In this document: piece after piece, positions 24,256 to 32,957 of the stretch
Layout: each line of letters starts with the position of its first letter
How positions within the stretch are numbered: the stretch's first letter is position 1
Notes under the pieces: model-generated
The model's input: the letters and a program-made list of their open reading frames with translations, nothing else
What the model was told of the DNA's origin: nothing
The model's database searches: none
Origin: Kutzneria kofuensis
GTDB lineage: Bacteria > Actinomycetota > Actinomycetes > Mycobacteriales > Pseudonocardiaceae
DNA length: 64,000 bases
Direction of reading: 5' to 3'
Assembly: GCF_014203355.1 (NCBI RefSeq)
Contig: NZ_JACHIR010000001.1
Coordinates: forward strand, 4,466,038 to 4,530,037
Made by a program: the position numbers and the translations under genes

Positions 24256-25221
24256 CTATCGGTGGCGCTCCGCCATTCGCCGCACGATCTCGGCGAAGGC
24301 GGTGCGGACGGCGGGCGGGGCGAGCACCTCCACCTCGCCGCCGAGGGCGATCAGTTGGCTGGCGGCGATGCGTGGCTCCTCCAGTTCGACCGTGACCTGC
24401 GTCCAGCCGTCGGCTTCGGGCGGGCCGGCCTGGTCCAGAGCCTTGATCGCGGCGTCGGGGTCCAGGATCGCCGGCAGGGCGCGGACTCCGGCCGGGCTCA
24501 GGCGGATCTGCACGGCGACGGTCCACAGCGACCGCTCGAACTGTGCCGACGACTGCTTCCACCAGGAGACGAGGTCAAAGGCTGCCGGCCGCTCGAAGCT
24601 TTCGCCGGTCTCCTTGACCGCGTCGATCCGCGCTACGCGGTAGGTGCGGAAGTCGCCGTCGACTTCGGCGATCAGGTACCAGACGCCAGCCTTGAGCACG
24701 ATGCCCAGCGGCTGCAGCGTTCGGCGCACGGTCCTGCCGTGCCGGCCATAGGTGATCTCGATGCGTCGCTGCTCCCAGACCGCCTTGGCGATCGCGGCGA
24801 GATGCTCGGCGTCGTCGGCACGACTGAACCAGCCGGGGGCGTCCAGGTGGAAGCGCTGCGCCATCGCCTGCGCCTGCTCGCGGAGGGTGGGCGGCAGTGT
24901 CGCGACGAGCTTCGCGTGCGCCGCCGACATCGCGGTGCCCAGGCCCAGTTCCGCCAATGCCTGCGGCACGCCCATCGCGAAGATGGCCACTGCTTCCCGG
25001 GACGTCAGGCCGTCCAGGTGGGTGCGCCAGCCGTCCACGAGTCGCACGCCGCCGTGCCGTCCGGGCTCCGTCCACAGTGGAACCCCCGCGTCCCGCAGCG
25101 CGGCGATGTCCCGGTGCATTGTCCGCTCCGAGACGTCCAGGGCCTTCGCCAGCTCGGCCACCGTCGCGCTTCGCTTGCTGTACAACGTGAACAGCAATGC
25201 GACCAGCCGCTCGGCGCGCAT
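24256..25221 (-). CDS. WYL-domain transcriptional regulator
   Basis: A 321-residue regulator. Residues 1-60 form a DeoR-like winged helix (VALLFTLYSKRSATVAELAKALDVSERTMHRDI). The middle has the WYL barrel with IEITYGRHGRTVRRTLQPLGIVLKAGVWYLIAE (about 150-185), including the R and WYL residues that contact ligands, and YRVARIDAV. The C-terminal WCX-type extension follows. WYL regulators in actinomycetes control DNA damage, phage defence or local genes, and may bind nucleic acid or nucleotide ligands. The ATG at 25221 shares a base with the stop of a 30-codon ORF upstream (TGATG). No target operon is evident. Confidence 0.87.
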   Translation of the reverse strand: MRAERLVALLFTLYSKRSATVAELAKALDVSERTMHRDIAALRDAGVPLWTEPGRHGGVRLVDGWRTHLDGLTSREAVAIFAMGVPQALAELGLGTAMSAAHAKLVATLPPTLREQAQAMAQRFHLDAPGWFSRADDAEHLAAIAKAVWEQRRIEITYGRHGRTVRRTLQPLGIVLKAGVWYLIAEVDGDFRTYRVARIDAVKETGESFERPAAFDLVSWWKQSSAQFERSLWTVAVQIRLSPAGVRALPAILDPDAAIKALDQAGPPEADGWTQVTVELEEPRIAASQLIALGGEVEVLAPPAVRTAFAEIVRRMAERHR

Positions 25222-25313
25222 CAGTCCCCGTTCCGGAGCAGCCTGTGGAGCCTGCTCACCAGCCGTTTCGGGCCCGCGCGGGCCACCGCGCGTACGTCGT
25301 CGGCGGTGACCAT
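25221..25313 (-). pseudogene. 30-codon ORF, possible remnant of a YjbR/MmcQ-type gene
   Basis: The ORF reads MVTADDVRAVARAGPKRLV and ends 11 residues later, its TGA overlapping the WYL ATG. The opening MVTADDVRAVA is typical of YjbR/MmcQ-family proteins, which are about 120 residues long, so this looks like a truncated copy in which only the start survives. It may now serve as a coupling leader for the WYL gene. The family link is by eye from about 12 residues. Confidence 0.35.
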
Positions 25314-25317
25314 CAGG

Positions 25318-25473
25318 CTATCCGTTAGGGATGATCGCGCCGTCGCTGAGGCGGACGACCTTGACGCGGTCCTCGGACCTGCCGAGGAGGGGATCGACGA
25401 GTCCGTTGCGGAGCAGGTAGGTGGGGGCGAAAAGTGCGGCAAAGGCGCGGCGGGGATCCTGGACGCGAAACGC
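25318..25473 (-). pseudogene. C-terminal gene remnant without a start
   Basis: This minus-strand frame reads FRVQDPRRAFAALFAPTYLL, then RNGLVDPLLGRSEDRVKVVRL, and stops after IIPNG. Composition and codon use look like real coding sequence, yet no ATG, GTG or TTG lies upstream before the tRNA terminator hairpin, which its frame enters. It is probably the tail of a gene whose 5' part was lost next to tRNA-Lys. I do not recognise the family. Confidence 0.4.
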
Positions 25474-25496
25474 CCAGGCCGATGACCTGGGCGTTT
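25468..25496 (-). terminator. tRNA-Lys terminator
   Basis: A perfect 11-bp stem (AAACGCCCAGG / CCTGGGCGTTT) with a 7-base loop begins at the last base of the tRNA on the minus strand. Its position right after the encoded CCA marks it as the tRNA terminator. Confidence 0.8.
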
Positions 25497-25571
25497 GGTG
25501 GGCCGCCTGGGGCTCGAACCCAGAACCTACGGATTAAAAGTCCGCAGCTCTACCAATTGAGCTAACGGCCC
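25496..25571 (-). tRNA. tRNA-Lys (anticodon UUU), CCA encoded
   Basis: The minus strand folds as a 76-nt tRNA: acceptor GGGCCGU paired with GCGGCCC, D-arm GCTCAATTGGTAGAGC, anticodon arm GCGGACTTTTAATCCGT with anticodon TTT, T-arm CTGGGTTCGAGCCCCAG, discriminator A and an encoded CCA. It reads AAA and AAG lysine codons. The neighbourhood (truncated ORFs on the 3' side) is compatible with past recombination at the tRNA, but no duplicated tRNA 3' end was seen in the window. Confidence 0.95.
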
Positions 25572-25858
25572 GTGGCCACACGATAGCGCCTCCGGGTGGA
25601 GGGCTGCCGGCGCATCGGGATGTCAGCCCGGCCACAGTGGGTACGCGATCGGGTGATCAGCGGCGATGCGAGGGGCGATGCGAGGAGTAACATTGGTGTA
25701 GCGGAGAGTGGCCGATGTGGTCGGCGTTGTTCTTCTGGGCTGGGCGGACCATCCTGGACGGCGTGCATATGCACGGGCATCCGCGGCTCGGTATCCAGGG
25801 GGCCGCGGAGGGCTCTTGAGCGGAGAGAGGACCTACCAGGCGGCGGACGGGGGTTGGC
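25572..25858. other. Intergenic region upstream of LAL regulator
   Basis: 287 bp with no convincing gene. It holds a 12-bp near-tandem repeat (GGCGATGCGAGG twice, about 25661-25685) and a perfect 14-bp palindrome at 25762-25775. Short open frames here have no ribosome binding site or family resemblance. Confidence 0.5.
25762..25775. promoter_or_regulatory. 14-bp palindrome, candidate operator
   Basis: CGTGCATATGCACG is a perfect palindrome 84 bp before the LAL regulator start. Its AT core in GC-rich DNA makes it stand out as a binding site for a dimeric regulator, possibly the LuxR-type HTH of the downstream gene. Confidence 0.4.
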
Positions 25859-28567
25859 GTGGACAGCCTCGAGGCCCGGGCGCAAGGCCGCCCGCTGGTG
25901 GGGAGGGCGACGGAGCTGGCGCGGCTGGAGGAAGCGGCGGCGAGGGGGCGCGGGGCCTTCACGCTGGTGGAAGTGGTGGGGGAGCCGGGAGCGGGCAAGA
26001 CGAGGCTGCTGGCGGAGTTCACGGCGAAGCGGCTGGTCCTGAAGGGCCGGGCGGAGGAGTCGGAGCGGGACGTGCCGTTCGCGCCGCTGGTGGACGCGCT
26101 GGTGGACAGGGTGGACGCGACGCTGGCGGAAAGGCTGAGCGAGCCGGAGACGCAGCTGCTGGCGACGGCGTTCCCGGTGCTGTCGAAGAAGCCGGCGACG
26201 GAAGTGGTCAAGCCCCGCCTGTATCGGGCGATGAGGTCGCTGCTGAGGGAGCTGGCGCCGGCGGTGGTGGTCCTCGACGACGTGCACTGGGCGGACGAGT
26301 CGACGATCGAACTGGTCGATTACCTGGTACGCCACCCGCTGCCGGCGCCGATGCTGCTGGTGCTGGCCTACCGCCCGCACCAGGTGTCGTTCCGGCTGTC
26401 GAAGGCGCTGGCGGAGCACGCGGTCCGCATCGACCTGGGCCCGCTGTCGAAAGCCGACGCGGAGCAGCTGCTGGGACCGGCGATGAGCCCGCACACCAGG
26501 GATCGCCTGTACGAGGCGAGCGGCGGGAACCCGTTCTACCTGGACACGCTGGCCCGCACCCGCGCGACGGGCGACCGGACGGAGTTGCCGGAGTCGGCCC
26601 GCGCGACACTGTCGGCGGAGCTGGCGGGCCTGGCGGCGCAGGAGGCCCTGGTGGCCAGGTCAGCGGCGGTGGCGGGTGACACCTTCGAGCCGTCGGTGAT
26701 CGCGCACGTCGCCGAGGTGCCGGAACACGTTGTCCTGCAGGCATTCGACGACCTGGTGGCGAGGGACGTCCTGCGCGAGGTGGAGGGCTCGGGGCGGTTC
26801 CGGTTCCGGCACTGCGTGGTGCGCCACGTGGCCTACAACTCGGCGGCCGCGGGGTGGCGCCATGGCGCCCACGCCCGCATCGCGTCGTACCTGGCGAAGG
26901 TCGGGGCGCCGGCGGTCAGAAGGGCGGAACACGTTCTGCGGTCGGCGAAATACGGCGACCAACAAGCAGTGGACACTCTGGTCACGGCGGCCCGGGCGAT
27001 AGCGACGAACCAGCCGGAGACGGCGGCCGCCTGGTACGAGGCGGCCCGGCAGCTGGCGGTCGACGACGACGCCAGGGTCCGCACGGAACTGGCCTTCTGC
27101 CAAGGAATCAGCGGCCGGATCATGCCGGCGCTGGAGACGTTCGGCGCCGTCCTGAAGACGCTGGACGACCCCACCGAACGGGCGTCGGCGGCGGCCTTCG
27201 CGGCGCTGCTGGCGCACCTGCGCGGCGAGCACGACTGGGCCAGGCTGCTGCTGACCTCGGAGCTGAATCGCCAACCGGACCTGGATTCCGAGGCCGCGGC
27301 CCCACTGCGCCTGCAACTCGTGCTGGACGCGGCGCTGCGGGGTGAAGCCCGTACGGCCAAGCCGTTCCTGGACACGGCCCCGGACGACGACCGCAACCGC
27401 TGGGCGGTCCCGTTCGCGGCGCTGCACGCGTACGTGAAAACGGTGGACGGCAACCGCTTCGACGCGACAAGGGCGGTTCTCACCGCGGCCCGCATGGTGG
27501 ACGCCAGCGACGACGACGAGTTCCTGCGCTGGCTGCCGGCGATCCACATGCTGTGCTGGGCGGAGGTGCTGATCGGCGAGCACCGCCTCGCGCTGCGCCA
27601 CTTCACCAAGTCGGTCGAGCTGGCCCGGGACAACGGCCACCACTACTTCATGCCCCAGCTGCTGCACGGCCTGTCCTTCGCGTACGTCATCGCGGGCCGC
27701 CTCAACGACGGCCTGGCCGCCGTCGAGGAGGCGCTGGAGTCGATGCACCCGCAGGCCGGCGTCCGGGGCGCGCTGCTCGGCGTCTGGTGTCAGCTGCACA
27801 GTTGGCGGGGCCAGCACGCGACGGCGATCCGGGGCGGCAAGAGGGCCATCGCGGCGATCGGCGACGCGCACCCGTCGCTGGCCTCGCTGGCCCGCAACCA
27901 GCTGCTGCTGGCCCAGGTGCACGCCGGCGACCACGCCAAGGCGGTCGAGGAGATGCTGCCGCAGCTACCGAAGATCGACCCGTACACGAGGCTGATCAGC
28001 TGCTGCCTGCTGGCCAGGGCGGACGCCCCGAGGGCCCGGCAGTGGGCCGAGCAGGCCGAGGGCCTGGCCGACGGGCGGCTCGACGTCGACGTCGTCTTCC
28101 GCGACCTGGCCTGGGCGTACGCGAAGAACGACGCCGACCGGGCGCTGACCGCGGCCGCCGCGGCGGAGCGCATCGGCATGCCGCTGTGGGAGGCCACGGC
28201 CAGGCTCCACGCCGGCGCCTGCCTGGCCCGTGACGGCCGCCGCGACGAGGCGCTACGGGAGCTTCAGGCGGCGGCGGCCATCTTCAACGTCTGCGAGGCG
28301 ACGGAGCTGCACGCCACGGCCGTACGGGAGCAGCGCCGCCTCGGCGTCCGCGTTCCGCACACCGGGGCCCTGGCCAACACGCTGTCGCCGCGTGAGCTGG
28401 ACGTCGCCGAGCTGGTCTGCGCCGGCAGCACCAACCAGCAGATCGCCGAGAAGCTGGTGCTCAGCGTGCGAACCGTGGAGACCCACCTGACGCACATCTT
28501 CGCCAAGCTGGGCGTCACCAACCGGGCCGGCGTCGCCCGGGTCCTCGCCAGCCAGAACGACGATTGA
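25859..28567 (+). CDS. LAL-family (large ATP-binding LuxR) regulator
   Basis: A 902-residue regulator. The N-terminal AAA/STAND ATPase has LVGRATELARLEEA, Walker A GEPGAGKT (residues 41-48), Walker B VVVLDDVHWADE near 138 and GGNPFYLDTLA near 222. A long helical TPR-like middle follows. The C-terminal 65 residues are a LuxR HTH: LSPRELDVAELVCAGSTNQQ, then IAEKLVLSVRTVETHLTHIF and KLGVTNRAGVARVL. LAL proteins activate sugar or antibiotic genes when bound to ligand and ATP. GTG at 25859 is the start (GTGGACAGC). The downstream hydrolase gene follows in the same direction after 58 bp and may be a target. Confidence 0.9.
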   Translation: MDSLEARAQGRPLVGRATELARLEEAAARGRGAFTLVEVVGEPGAGKTRLLAEFTAKRLVLKGRAEESERDVPFAPLVDALVDRVDATLAERLSEPETQLLATAFPVLSKKPATEVVKPRLYRAMRSLLRELAPAVVVLDDVHWADESTIELVDYLVRHPLPAPMLLVLAYRPHQVSFRLSKALAEHAVRIDLGPLSKADAEQLLGPAMSPHTRDRLYEASGGNPFYLDTLARTRATGDRTELPESARATLSAELAGLAAQEALVARSAAVAGDTFEPSVIAHVAEVPEHVVLQAFDDLVARDVLREVEGSGRFRFRHCVVRHVAYNSAAAGWRHGAHARIASYLAKVGAPAVRRAEHVLRSAKYGDQQAVDTLVTAARAIATNQPETAAAWYEAARQLAVDDDARVRTELAFCQGISGRIMPALETFGAVLKTLDDPTERASAAAFAALLAHLRGEHDWARLLLTSELNRQPDLDSEAAAPLRLQLVLDAALRGEARTAKPFLDTAPDDDRNRWAVPFAALHAYVKTVDGNRFDATRAVLTAARMVDASDDDEFLRWLPAIHMLCWAEVLIGEHRLALRHFTKSVELARDNGHHYFMPQLLHGLSFAYVIAGRLNDGLAAVEEALESMHPQAGVRGALLGVWCQLHSWRGQHATAIRGGKRAIAAIGDAHPSLASLARNQLLLAQVHAGDHAKAVEEMLPQLPKIDPYTRLISCCLLARADAPRARQWAEQAEGLADGRLDVDVVFRDLAWAYAKNDADRALTAAAAAERIGMPLWEATARLHAGACLARDGRRDEALRELQAAAAIFNVCEATELHATAVREQRRLGVRVPHTGALANTLSPRELDVAELVCAGSTNQQIAEKLVLSVRTVETHLTHIFAKLGVTNRAGVARVLASQNDD

Positions 28568-28625
28568 ACTCCTCGCCGCCGTCAGCGGTATCTACCGGCA
28601 CGACGACGCGAGGAGGAGGTGGGCG

Positions 28626-29480
28626 GTGCGCCACGCAGAACCCGATCCCGGCTCGTTGGCCGACGACCCGGGCGCCGTGCTGTGGCTGGGCTCACCGGAG
28701 CAACCCCGCGTGCTGTTGCTGCACGACATCGCGATGACCGGGTCGACCAGCTGGCTCGGCCAGCTCCAGCTCGCCGACGACATGTGCCTGGGCATCGTGG
28801 ACCGCCCGGGCTACGCCATCACCGACCGGGCCTCCACGGCCGGCTGGACCTCGGACGCCCGGATGCTGCTGGACGTGCTGGACCGCAACGGTCCCGCCCA
28901 TCTGGTGGCGCACGGCTGCTCGGCGGCGGGCGTGCTGCTGGCGGCGCAGCTGGCGCCGACGCTCGTGTCGTCGATCGTCCTGGTGGAACCGCCCTTGTTC
29001 CAACTGGTCGAAGGGAGTTCGCTGACCGAGGATCTTGCCGGCAAGCTCGGCGAGCTGCACGACCGGAGCTGTCTGATGGACGGCGAGGAGTTCCTGCGGG
29101 AGTACCAGTTGACGCTGGGCTATCTCGAGCCGCCGCCGCTGGACGTGCCGGAGCGCTGCGCGGAGGCGGCCCGCAAGGAGACGCCGGCCTGCCATGCGCC
29201 GCTGGACCTGGCCTCGATCGCCGCGCTGCAGACGATGATGACAGTTGTGGTCGGCGGCCGGGAGGGGCCGGAGCACGATCCCGGTGAGCGCACGGTGTTC
29301 GGGGGTGCGCTCTGGCAGACGGCCGAGGTGCTGGTGGAGGCCGCGGACGGCTGGCTGGTGCCGGTCGAGCCGGCCGGTCACGCCGTGCAGCGGTGCACCG
29401 GCCTGTTCAACGGCGTGCTCAGGCGGCATCTCGACACGTGGTGGAGCAACATGGACCACAGCCACGCCGCCGCCGGGTAG
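28626..29480 (+). CDS. Alpha/beta hydrolase
   Basis: A 284-residue protein with the alpha/beta hydrolase fold: VLLLHDIAMTGSTSW (oxyanion region), GIVDRPGYAITDR, the nucleophile elbow AHGCSAAG near residue 100, and a late PVEPAGHAV with the catalytic His. The elbow has G-C-S rather than the common G-x-S-x-G with two small flanks, but the Ser is in place. GTG at 28626 follows GAGGAGGTGG. No signal peptide is visible, so it acts inside the cell. Substrate unknown. It may be co-transcribed with the LAL regulator. Confidence 0.75.
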   Translation: MRHAEPDPGSLADDPGAVLWLGSPEQPRVLLLHDIAMTGSTSWLGQLQLADDMCLGIVDRPGYAITDRASTAGWTSDARMLLDVLDRNGPAHLVAHGCSAAGVLLAAQLAPTLVSSIVLVEPPLFQLVEGSSLTEDLAGKLGELHDRSCLMDGEEFLREYQLTLGYLEPPPLDVPERCAEAARKETPACHAPLDLASIAALQTMMTVVVGGREGPEHDPGERTVFGGALWQTAEVLVEAADGWLVPVEPAGHAVQRCTGLFNGVLRRHLDTWWSNMDHSHAAAG

Positions 29481-29561
29481 TCGAGTGCGGCTCGATCGAC
29501 TTCGCTAGTCTCCTCGGGTCCGGTCAGTCGTGGCCGGGATTCCTTGTGAGGCTGGAGATAG

Positions 29562-31256
29562 GTGAACCGGGTCGTCATCGTGTCCGCCAGCGTCGGCGCC
29601 GGCCATGACGGCGCGGCGCGGGAACTCGCGCGCCGGCTGACCGATCGCGGTCACAGTGTGGACATCCACGACTACCTGGACATGCTGCCGGGTTCGATGG
29701 GCAAGGCGCTCGGCGCGGCCTACCTGCGCCAACTGTTGGCCGTGCCGCGCAGCTGGGACGTTCTGCTCCACATGCTGCAGCGCTCCCGCGCGTTCGCCGC
29801 ACTGGTGTGCCTGCTGTTCAGCGTCACGAGCCGGCGGATGCGGCGGGTGGTCGAATCGGCCGATCTCGTGGTGTCCACGCATCCCTTGCCCAGCCAGACG
29901 TTGAGCCGCCTGCGGCGCAAGGGTCGCGTGACCGCGCCGGTGGTCACCTACCTCACCGACATGTCCGTGCACCGCCTCTGGGTGGCGCCCCATGTGGACC
30001 TGCACATCGCGCTGCACGAGGTCGCCGCGGAGCAGGCCCGCCGGCTGGGCGCGCGTCGCATCGTCGTGACCGGCCCGGCGGTCGGCCCCGCCTTCCGGCC
30101 GGCCGCGAACGCCGCGGAACGCCTGCGGGCGCGGGAGAAGTTCGGGCTGCCGGCCGAGGGCCGCCTCGCGCTCGTCGCGGCGGGCTCCTGGGGGGTCGGT
30201 GACATCGCCGACACCGCAAGGGATATCGCCGAGACGGGCGTGGCCACACCGGTCATCCTCTGTGGTCAGAACGAGACGCTGCGCCGCAGCCTCGGCCACG
30301 GCATCGCGTTGGGCTGGATCGACGACATGCCGACGCTGATGCGCGCGTGCGACGTCGTCGTGCAGAACGCCGGCGGGCTCAGCTCGTTGGAGGCGCTGGC
30401 CACCGGGCTGCCGGTGCTCACGTACCGCTGCCTGGCCGGTCACGGCCGCACCAACGCCGCCGCGCTCGACGAAGCCGGCCTGGTGCCGTGGATCCGTGAC
30501 GAGGACGGTCTCGCGGCGGCGCTGACCGCCGAGCCGACGGCGGCGCTGTTGTCGTCGACGTGCCCGAGCGTGGCGCTGGACGCCGAGATGTCCCGCGGCG
30601 AGCCGGTGCGGGCGCGCCGTCCGCGCCGCCGGGTCGCGCTGGCCGCCGCGTCCACGGTGGCTGTGCTGTGGCTGGCGACGGTCGGCGTCAGCCTCGCGGT
30701 CGCCGGTGGCTTCCAGTCGGTCGGGCCGGCCAGCCGGCGCGGCGGCGCGGTGTACGTCCTGGTCGCTGTGGACAGCACGAAGCCGATGTCGCAGCGGACC
30801 ATCAATAAGCTGGCCGCCGCCAACGGCGCCGCCGCCGTGAGCACGACTGTGCTGCGTGCCCAGCCGGAAACCGTGCGTGCGCTGGCCAAGGCCGGCGTGA
30901 CCATCGTCAACGCGGCCGACGGCGCGCCGTACGAGACGGGCGTGTTCACCGGCCGCGCCTCCATCGGACAGGTCGCCACCGGCGTCGCGGCGGTCACCGG
31001 TCGGTCGCCACGGCTGATGGTCAGCAACGGCGAACTGGACGCCATCGATGTCGGAATCGTTGCCATGCACCGGGAACGCATCATCGTGCCGGCGGCGACG
31101 GTGCACTGCGGCGCGGCGATGGGGCGTGGCATGAAGGGCGTGATCCTGGTCGAGTCGACCGGCGACTGCGACCTGGACGCGACGCTGGATGCCCTGGCGG
31201 CCATGGCCCACCGGCACTCGGTGCGGGAGGCGTCGATCGAGGAGCTGTCGGCATGA
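29562..31256 (+). CDS. MGDG-synthase-like glycosyltransferase fused to membrane span and extracytoplasmic domain
   Basis: A 564-residue fusion. Residues 1-330 are a GT-B glycosyltransferase of the MGDG synthase/MurG-like type: VIVSASVGAGHDGAARELARRL at the N-terminus, STHPLPSQTLSRLRR, TYLTDMSVHRLWV, and the donor site VVQNAGGLSSLEALATGLPV near 270. An Arg-rich stretch (RARRPRRR) leads into one membrane span (about 352-375). Residues 385-564 are an outside domain with YETGVFTGRASIGQ and VHCGAAMGRGMKGVILVE, which resembles a degenerate polysaccharide-deacetylase barrel. GTG at 29562 follows GGAGATAG. Its stop overlaps the true deacetylase gene (ATGA). A glycolipid or cell-wall polymer role is inferred. 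Confidence 0.7.
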   Translation: MNRVVIVSASVGAGHDGAARELARRLTDRGHSVDIHDYLDMLPGSMGKALGAAYLRQLLAVPRSWDVLLHMLQRSRAFAALVCLLFSVTSRRMRRVVESADLVVSTHPLPSQTLSRLRRKGRVTAPVVTYLTDMSVHRLWVAPHVDLHIALHEVAAEQARRLGARRIVVTGPAVGPAFRPAANAAERLRAREKFGLPAEGRLALVAAGSWGVGDIADTARDIAETGVATPVILCGQNETLRRSLGHGIALGWIDDMPTLMRACDVVVQNAGGLSSLEALATGLPVLTYRCLAGHGRTNAAALDEAGLVPWIRDEDGLAAALTAEPTAALLSSTCPSVALDAEMSRGEPVRARRPRRRVALAAASTVAVLWLATVGVSLAVAGGFQSVGPASRRGGAVYVLVAVDSTKPMSQRTINKLAAANGAAAVSTTVLRAQPETVRALAKAGVTIVNAADGAPYETGVFTGRASIGQVATGVAAVTGRSPRLMVSNGELDAIDVGIVAMHRERIIVPAATVHCGAAMGRGMKGVILVESTGDCDLDATLDALAAMAHRHSVREASIEELSA

Positions 31257-31963
31257 TCCGTCCCCTGCTCGCCGGCGCGGCCGCCGTGCTGGCCGCGCAC
31301 GCGCTGCCCGCGGTCCTGGCGTCCGCCCCGCTACGGCAACGGATCGCGCCCCGGCTGAGCGGCGTCGGCGAGCAGACGAGGGTCGCGCTCACCATCGACG
31401 ACGGCCCGCATCCCGTTGCCACGCCACGGTTTCTTGACGTGTTGGCCAAGCAGAACGTGCAGGCCACGTTCTTCCTGCTCGGCCAGGAACTGGTGCGGAA
31501 TCCGCAGCTGGGCAAGGAGATCGTCGCCGCCGGGCACGAGATCGCGGTGCACGGGTGGGAACATCGGATGTTGGTGCTGCGCGGCCCGCTCGGCACCCGC
31601 GACGACATCACCCGCGCCCACGACTACATCGCCGAGGTCACGGGCGTGAAGCCCCGGTGGTACCGACCGCCCTACGGCGTGCTGTCCACGGCCGCGGCGC
31701 TGACCGCTCGCCGGCTCGGCATGACGCCGGTGCTGTGGACCTCCTGGGGTCGTGACTGGGAGAAACGGGCCAATCCCGACTTCGTCTACGAGACGGTGAC
31801 GAAGAACCTGCACGGCGGCGGGACTGTCCTGTTGCACGACTCCGACTGCACGTCCGTGCCGGGTTCGTGGGCGGCGACGCTGGGTGCGTTGCCGCGCATC
31901 CTCGCCGAGTGCGACCATCGGGGCCTGAAGGTCGGGCCGCTGCGGTCACACCAGGTGAACTGA
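31253..31963 (+). CDS. Polysaccharide deacetylase (NodB/CE4 family)
   Basis: A 236-residue enzyme. A short N-terminal hydrophobic segment (about residues 1-25) should anchor or export it. The NodB domain has the metal Asp pair in LTIDDGPHP, the metal His motif HEIAVHGWEHRM, RPPYGVLS (catalytic Arg) and LLHDSD with the late catalytic His. All CE4 motifs look intact. It removes N-acetyl groups from glycans such as peptidoglycan or from a GlcNAc-containing glycolipid. Coupling to the upstream glycosyltransferase fusion (ATGA) suggests that one enzyme makes and the other deacetylates the same product. Confidence 0.87.
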   Translation: MIRPLLAGAAAVLAAHALPAVLASAPLRQRIAPRLSGVGEQTRVALTIDDGPHPVATPRFLDVLAKQNVQATFFLLGQELVRNPQLGKEIVAAGHEIAVHGWEHRMLVLRGPLGTRDDITRAHDYIAEVTGVKPRWYRPPYGVLSTAAALTARRLGMTPVLWTSWGRDWEKRANPDFVYETVTKNLHGGGTVLLHDSDCTSVPGSWAATLGALPRILAECDHRGLKVGPLRSHQVN

Positions 31964-31994
31964 CGACGCCCGGAACCGGGGGGTCACCAACACG

Positions 31995-32909
31995 GTGCTG
32001 ACCGTTGACGCGGCAAGGATCGGCGAGCTGCTGTCGTTCGACGTGCTCGTGCCGACCCTGCGTAACGCGTTCGCCCACGGGCAGCGGGCCACCGTCGCGC
32101 CGCAGCGGCACCGGCACCGGGTGGACAACGAGCTCGACGCCACCATGCTGATCGGCGCCTCGTGGACCCGGAACTACCTCGGCGTCAAGGTGAGCACCGT
32201 CTTCCCCCGCAACGTGCTCGCCGACCTGGAGTCGTACTCCTCGACGTATCTGCTGTCGCACGGCCGAACCGGGCATCCGCTGGCGGTGCTGGACGGCGGC
32301 GAGCTCACCCGGCGCGCCACGGCCGGTGTCTCCGCGCTCGCCGCGAGTTACCTGGCGCGGCCGGACACCAGGACGCTGCTGGTGATCGGCGAGGACCGGT
32401 ACGCGCGTGCCGCCGCGCAGGCGTACCAGGCGGTGTTCGAACTCGACCGGCTGCTGGTTCTCGGTGAGACGCCCGGCTTCGTCTGCGACGGCGTGATGGT
32501 GGCGGCCGTCACGGACCTGGAGGCGGCACTGACCGCCGCGGACGCAGTGGTGTGCGCCACAGTGGCCACCTCGAAGCCGGTTCTGCCCGGGGCGTGGGTG
32601 AAACCCGGCACTTTCGTGCACCTCGCGGGGAGCTTCACGCCGTACACAAGGGAAGGCGACAACGACCTCATTGCCGACGCGTCGGTGTTCCTCGACACGT
32701 CGACCGCGCTGACCGAGTCCGGTGACCTGGCCCAGCCGGCCGCGGCCGGCATCGCGCCGAAGATCCGCGGCACCCTGTTCGACCTGTGCGCCGGCGCCGT
32801 CTTGGGCCGACAGGACGAAGGGGAGATCACGCTGCTCAAGTCGGTCGGCACGGCCATCGCCGACCTCGCCACCGCGGCCGTGGTCCACACGTCTGTACCC
32901 TCGGGGTGA
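31995..32909 (+). CDS. Ornithine cyclodeaminase/mu-crystallin family protein
   Basis: A 304-residue protein. It has the family core: VPQRHRHRV-type substrate Arg region, TMLIGASWTRNYLGVKVSTVFP, HPLAVLDGGELTRRATAGVSALAASYLA, then a Rossmann segment LLVIGEDRYARAAAQAY and AADAVVCATVATSKPVLPGAWVKPGTFVHLAGSF. Members are NAD(P)-dependent ornithine or proline-forming enzymes, ketimine reductases or alanine dehydrogenases. The usual GxGxQ of the Rossmann turn is GEDRY here, a weak dinucleotide site. GTG at 31995 is 31 bp after the deacetylase gene. The reaction cannot be chosen from sequence alone. Confidence 0.78.
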   Translation: MLTVDAARIGELLSFDVLVPTLRNAFAHGQRATVAPQRHRHRVDNELDATMLIGASWTRNYLGVKVSTVFPRNVLADLESYSSTYLLSHGRTGHPLAVLDGGELTRRATAGVSALAASYLARPDTRTLLVIGEDRYARAAAQAYQAVFELDRLLVLGETPGFVCDGVMVAAVTDLEAALTAADAVVCATVATSKPVLPGAWVKPGTFVHLAGSFTPYTREGDNDLIADASVFLDTSTALTESGDLAQPAAAGIAPKIRGTLFDLCAGAVLGRQDEGEITLLKSVGTAIADLATAAVVHTSVPSG

Positions 32910-32935
32910 GAGTCAGTTCACACCGTCCTCGTCGA

Positions 32936-32957
32936 CGGGCAGGGCGCGTCCTGCCCG
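32936..32957 (+). terminator. Terminator-like hairpin after the cyclodeaminase-family gene
   Basis: CGGGCAGG and CCTGCCCG form an 8-bp stem with a 6-base loop, 27 bp after the stop. It separates this gene from the LCP gene. Confidence 0.55.

Noticed and set aside
24064-25485. 473-codon plus-strand frame through the pyrimidine tract and WYL gene
   Set aside because: It only exists as the complement of the well-supported WYL regulator and begins in low-complexity sequence.
25468-25571. tRNA-Lys as the attachment site of a present-day integrated element
   Set aside because: No integrase, no second copy of the tRNA 3' end and no element genes were found in the window; only remnants remain.
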